A stretch of 61,295 nucleotides of DNA, taken from assembly GCA_002483145.1 (NCBI GenBank), contig DLHJ01000011.1:1-61295 (forward strand). The letters are read 5' to 3'. Below, piece by piece: positions 58,801-61,295 of the stretch (its first letter is position 1; every line of letters starts with the position of its first letter). Both the position numbers and the translations under genes were made by a program. This DNA is from Cellvibrio sp. UBA7671 (GTDB lineage: Bacteria; Pseudomonadota; Gammaproteobacteria; Pseudomonadales; Cellvibrionaceae). Below the pieces are notes generated by a model, which saw only the letters and a program-made list of their open reading frames with translations, did not search any database and was not told where the DNA came from.

Positions 58801-58997
58801 GGCCCATTTTGATGGTTGCTTTAGTCGCCGCACTCGGTTTCTTGCCGATGGCGCTGAACACCAGCACCGGCGCTGAGGTGCAACGGCCACTGGCCACAGT
58901 AGTCATTGGCGGGATTATTTCATCGACCATATTGACCCTGCTGGTATTGCCGGGTTTATACCGAATGGCTTATCGCGGAGCACAAAAAGGCCACTAA
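55881..58997 (+). CDS. czcA: heavy-metal RND permease, Zn/Cd/Co type (CzcA)
   Basis: The 1038-aa inner-membrane pump of the third RND system here. The helix-IV motif is ALDFGLIVDGAVIIVEN, the DFG-x3-DGA form of the Zn/Co/Cd (HME1) branch, unlike the two Cus-type pumps. Methionines of the copper route are absent at the equivalent places. AGGAGG lies close before the ATG. It is followed by a PII-like gene, an arrangement seen in other czc operons. Confidence 0.95.
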   Translation: MVDALLQFSIARRWLILFLVAVTAGVGLWNYQKLPIDAVPDITNVQVQINTQAAGYSPLEVEQRITYLVEVAIAGLPHVESTRSLSRYALSQVTVVFEDGTDIYFARNIINERLQQAKSQMPAGIEPEMGPVATGLGEIFHYSVHADAKARQPNGEPYDAMALRTLQDWVIRPQLRLVPGVTEVNTIGGYEKQFHITPDPSALLAYGVTFADLASALERNNANIGAGYIEKNGEQYLIRAPGQVADIPAIKKIIVTRKDGLPVLVGDLAGVALGNELRTGAATRDGEETVLGTAVMLLGGNSRTVSEAVAEKLVEINKTLPEGITADTVYDRTVLVDKTIATVQKNLLEGAILVVVVLLLMLGNVRAALLTAMVIPLSMLMLMTGMVEAKVSANLMSLGALDFGLIVDGAVIIVENCLMRLGQRQHHLGRLLNLEERLQTVFSATREVFTPSLISVLVVILVNLPILALTGVEGKMFTPMALAVIMALIGALILSLTFVPAAVALLLTGKIEEKDNRIVVKAKEAYTPTLDFALKRRVPILVGAVVFVIFSGWLSTRMGTEFVPNLDEGDIAVQALRIPGTSLTQSLDMQFQVEKAVMKVPEVKTFFSRVGTAEVASDPMGPNISDGYVMLKDRKDWPDPDVSKADVLEAIEEQLAKVPGNAYEISQPIQLRFNELISGVRSDLGVKIYGDDLNQLLTTGNQIAKLLNGIEGADGVKVEQADGLPILAVEADRDVLLRYGLNIADVQETLAAATGGQEAGQIFEGDQRFDIVVRLPEQQRNDLAALSYLPIPLPEGGFVPLGEVATLTLAPGANQISRENGKRRLVVTANVRDRDLGGFVAEVQAKVEQEIKLPPGYWLNYGGTFEQLESASKRLTLLVPLTLIMIFALLMMTFGSAKDALLVFSGVPLALTGGVIFLWLRDIPLSITAGVGFITLSGVAVLTGVMMVSAFRDSLNNGLAIEPAIREGAMLRLRPILMVALVAALGFLPMALNTSTGAEVQRPLATVVIGGIISSTILTLLVLPGLYRMAYRGAQKGH

Positions 58998-59086
58998 CCT
59001 GAACTGTCACCAGCCTCGTGCTGGTGACAACCTAATTCTGACGCGTTGCAAAATCGGCAGCGCGCCTTCGCCAGGAGACTGGAATT

Positions 59087-59401
59087 ATGAAACTGATCAC
59101 TGCGCTTTTACATCATGTGCGGGTAACCGCTGTTATCGATGCATTGAACGATGCGGGTTATCGCAACCTCAACTTACAGGATGTAAAAGGTACGCTCAAA
59201 CCCTTGGGCGATTTTGAATTGACCTATTCGTCGGAGGCCCGGCTGGTTATTTCCGAGGTGCAATTGTCACTCCCCTGTGAGGACAGCGATGTGGAATCCA
59301 TCACCCGGATTATTCGCGAGGCTGGCCGCATTGGTAACGATGTTTGTGGATGGGTTTATGTGAGTGCTATTGAACAGGCATTACCCATCGGCGGCTCGTA
59401 A
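59087..59401 (+). CDS. PII-like signalling protein linked to czc
   Basis: A 104-aa protein with a ferredoxin-like PII/CutA fold: KLITALLHHVRVTAVIDALNDAGYRNLNLQDVKG as first beta-alpha-beta, and the second half VESITRIIREAGRIGNDVCGWVYVSAIEQAL with the typical IxxAxxTGxxGDGxxxV-like arrangement. It lacks the T-loop tyrosine of classical GlnB/GlnK. PII-like proteins sit at the end of several CusA/CzcA operons and probably sense metal or an adenylyl nucleotide to tune the pump. AGGAGA precedes the ATG. Confidence 0.85.
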   Translation: MKLITALLHHVRVTAVIDALNDAGYRNLNLQDVKGTLKPLGDFELTYSSEARLVISEVQLSLPCEDSDVESITRIIREAGRIGNDVCGWVYVSAIEQALPIGGS

Positions 59402-59416
59402 GCACAGAATAACGTG

Positions 59417-59441
59417 CGACTGGGAAATGTTTTTCCAGTCG
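59417..59441 (+). terminator. possible weak terminator or processing hairpin after the PII-like gene
   Basis: An 11-bp stem, CGACTGGGAAA with TTTTCCAGTCG (one G-T pair), around loop TGT, followed by TCTTTC rather than a clean T-run. Attenuation or mRNA processing between czcA-PII and the lipoprotein gene is possible. Confidence 0.5.
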
Positions 59442-59469
59442 TCTTTCGATTCACTACAGGAGAACTCAC

Positions 59470-59886
59470 ATGATTAACCTGTCACGAATACTAATTTCAT
59501 TTTTCTTTGTTGCATTACTCAGTGCCTGCCAAACAACAGTGCCCACTACGTCCAATATTGTGTTCGAGGACGATGCACTGCGTCAGCATAAGCTTGAACT
59601 GACCAACGCAACGGCCAGTTTTAATGATGGCATTTTGACAATAAGTGGTGGCGTCTGGCCAACACAAAAAAAGCCACATATCGCGTGCGGACAATTGCAG
59701 TTTCAGATATTTGATACCCAAGGCGTTTTGTTAAAAGCGCTCAATGTAAATTACTCACCTTGTCACTTGCATTACGGCCCCAATACCCGTCGTAAAGGAT
59801 CTTTTTCAGTCGTGATCAATGACATACATCCGCAGGCATTAATTATTAAATCGAGTTACCAAAAAACGCCGCATGAGGCTCACTGA
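59470..59886 (+). CDS. small predicted lipoprotein of unknown function
   Basis: A 138-aa protein with a lipoprotein signal: hydrophobic residues 5-18 and lipobox LLSAC (Cys20). The mature part is beta-rich by eye, with two further cysteines in HIACGQLQF and YSPCHLHYG that may pair or bind metal. AGGAG precedes the ATG. It sits between the czc genes and the Zn/Cd ATPase and is likely co-expressed. I do not recognise a family. Confidence 0.78.
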   Translation: MINLSRILISFFFVALLSACQTTVPTTSNIVFEDDALRQHKLELTNATASFNDGILTISGGVWPTQKKPHIACGQLQFQIFDTQGVLLKALNVNYSPCHLHYGPNTRRKGSFSVVINDIHPQALIIKSSYQKTPHEAH

Positions 59887-59942
59887 TTTTTTGTGATATG
59901 ACCCTTCATTTTCTATCACTATTTTCAAGTAAAGGAAACACT

Positions 59943-61295
59943 ATGGAACATACACACAAATATGATGAACAGGGCAAACAACTATGTTGTACAGAAGAAG
60001 AAAAAATAAATCACCAAGCCGATTCGCTCATAAAAAATAGCCCCATGAAAAGCTGTTGTTGTGCCAGTGATGATCAAGATCAGCATACCGATTATGGTGG
60101 TCATGACCACGATCATACCAGTGATGGCGGTAGCAATATCAGGCTATTTCTGCCTGCCGCAATGAGTTTGGTTGCACTGATTATTGCGATAGTACTGGAT
60201 AATTATTTTCCACAAACCTGGTTTACTGGCTGGTTACGTATTGGTTGGTACGTTGCCGCCTATTTACCTGTAGGCCTGCCAGTGTTGAAAGAGGCCTATC
60301 AAAGCATCACGAAAGGTGAAGTATTTTCCGAGTTTTTCTTGATGAGTATTGCAACCCTCGGCGCATTTGCTATCGGCGAGTACCCGGAAGGAGTTGCTGT
60401 TATGTTGTTTTATTCTGTGGGCGAGGTATTCCAAACGCTCGCGGTCAAAAGGGCAAAGCTTAATATCAAAACATTGCTTGACCAACGTCCCGATGAAGTC
60501 ACAGTGTTACGCGATAACCGCGCTGTGATACTGAAAGCAGAAACCGTCAGTATTGGCGATATTATCCAACTCAAAGCAGGTGAAAAATTAGGCCTGGATG
60601 GAGAACTCTTATCCGAAACTGCTTCCTTCAATACCGCTGCGCTGACTGGTGAAAGTAAGCCTGACACCAAAACAAAAGGCGAAAGTGTTTTAGCGGGTAT
60701 GATTAATCTTAATGCGGTATCACAAATCAAAGTAACCGCAGCCTATACCGACAGTAAACTGTCCAGAATTTTAGAATTAGTGCAAAACGCCTCAGCACAA
60801 AAAGCCCCCACCGAATTGTTCATCCGCAAGTTCGCCAAAATATACACACCAATTGTGGTTGTGTTGGCCTTTGCGATTTGTTTGTTGCCATACTTTTTTG
60901 TTGAGACATATGTATTCAGTCAATGGTTGTACCGCGCGCTGATTTTCCTGGTGATTTCATGCCCTTGTGCGCTGGTCATCAGTATTCCACTCGGTTATTT
61001 TGGGGGAATTGGCGCTGCCAGTAAAAATGGTATTTTGTTTAAAGGCAGTAACTTTTTAGACACCATTTCTAGCATTCAAAATGTAGTGATGGATAAAACC
61101 GGCACCATGACTGAAGGTGTATTTAAAGTACAAGAGGTCAACCTCAAACCTGAGGTCAATCGAGATGAAATTCTCAAAATGGTCAATGCACTGGAAAGCC
61201 AAAGTACGCATCCGGTAGCAACCGCCATTCATCAATTTGTAGGTGGTATCGACAGCAGCATTACATTGAACAATGTTGAAGAAATATCGGGTCAT
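59943..61295 (+). CDS. Zn/Cd/Pb P1B-type ATPase (partial; runs off window)
   Basis: The first 451 residues are present; the 3' end is outside the window. There is no GMxCxxC domain. Instead the first 65 residues hold QLCCTEEE, KSCCCASDD and a His/Asp-rich stretch (GGHDHDHTSDGG). Helices follow, then TGES (AALTGESKPD), the CPC motif in VISCPCALVISIP, DKTGTMTEG and HP in STHPVATAI. The SCPCALVIS context is that of ZntA/CadA zinc-cadmium-lead pumps rather than copper ATPases. GTAAAGGAAA lies before the ATG. It probably belongs to the CadR-controlled group. The ATP hinge and last helices cannot be assessed. Confidence 0.92.
   Translation, partial: MEHTHKYDEQGKQLCCTEEEKINHQADSLIKNSPMKSCCCASDDQDQHTDYGGHDHDHTSDGGSNIRLFLPAAMSLVALIIAIVLDNYFPQTWFTGWLRIGWYVAAYLPVGLPVLKEAYQSITKGEVFSEFFLMSIATLGAFAIGEYPEGVAVMLFYSVGEVFQTLAVKRAKLNIKTLLDQRPDEVTVLRDNRAVILKAETVSIGDIIQLKAGEKLGLDGELLSETASFNTAALTGESKPDTKTKGESVLAGMINLNAVSQIKVTAAYTDSKLSRILELVQNASAQKAPTELFIRKFAKIYTPIVVVLAFAICLLPYFFVETYVFSQWLYRALIFLVISCPCALVISIPLGYFGGIGAASKNGILFKGSNFLDTISSIQNVVMDKTGTMTEGVFKVQEVNLKPEVNRDEILKMVNALESQSTHPVATAIHQFVGGIDSSITLNNVEEISGH

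Overview
The window looks like chromosome of a gammaproteobacterium close to Cellvibrio. The reasons are a secreted family 3 pectate lyase with a serine-rich linker, the gammaproteobacterial gene order nudF - DUF1249 - cpdA - yqiA - parE, and a chromosomal integron next to waaA. The genus is inferred from gene content; no database was searched.

Layout. (1) 1-2351: the proximal end of a chromosomal integron. Two promoterless-looking cassettes with closely related attC sites lie on the minus strand and run off the left edge. A divergent integrase gene (intI) follows, with a LexA-type box in front of it. (2) 2394-18000: ordinary chromosome. It holds waaA, a pectate lyase, a TolC-like porin, two Na+/H+ antiporters (NhaD and a CPA1 type), a TPP riboswitch with thiD and thiC, and the nudF-to-parE cluster. 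(3) 17986-24477: the core of a Tn7-like transposon. Its right end starts at the base after the parE stop codon, with TnsB-type repeats phased at exactly 21 bp. The genes tnsA, tnsB, tnsC and two different tniQ/tnsD genes follow. No tnsE and no cas genes were seen. (4) 24478-27250: a sparse stretch, then a minus-strand operon of a HAD phosphatase and two proteins I do not recognise. (5) 27411-61295: a dense heavy-metal resistance island that runs off the right edge.

The metal island has several modules. A RcnR-like repressor and a DmeF-type exporter flank a recognisable operator (Ni/Co). A cop block (CopL-like, DUF411, CopA, CopB, a Met/His-rich protein, cytochrome c) handles periplasmic copper. 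A MerR regulator precedes cusCBA, a P2A-type ATPase and a CPx copper ATPase. A second cusBA pair has no outer-membrane partner of its own. A divergent CadR-like regulator faces a czc operon (CzcI-like, CzcC, CzcB, CzcA, a PII-like protein, a lipoprotein), followed by a Zn/Cd P-type ATPase cut by the window end. Three small secreted proteins with a C-terminal RPP motif each open one of the efflux blocks.

I infer that everything from 17986 to beyond the right edge is one Tn7-like element carrying metal resistance and an uncharacterised three-gene operon as cargo. The opposite transposon end was not found, so the extent is unproven.
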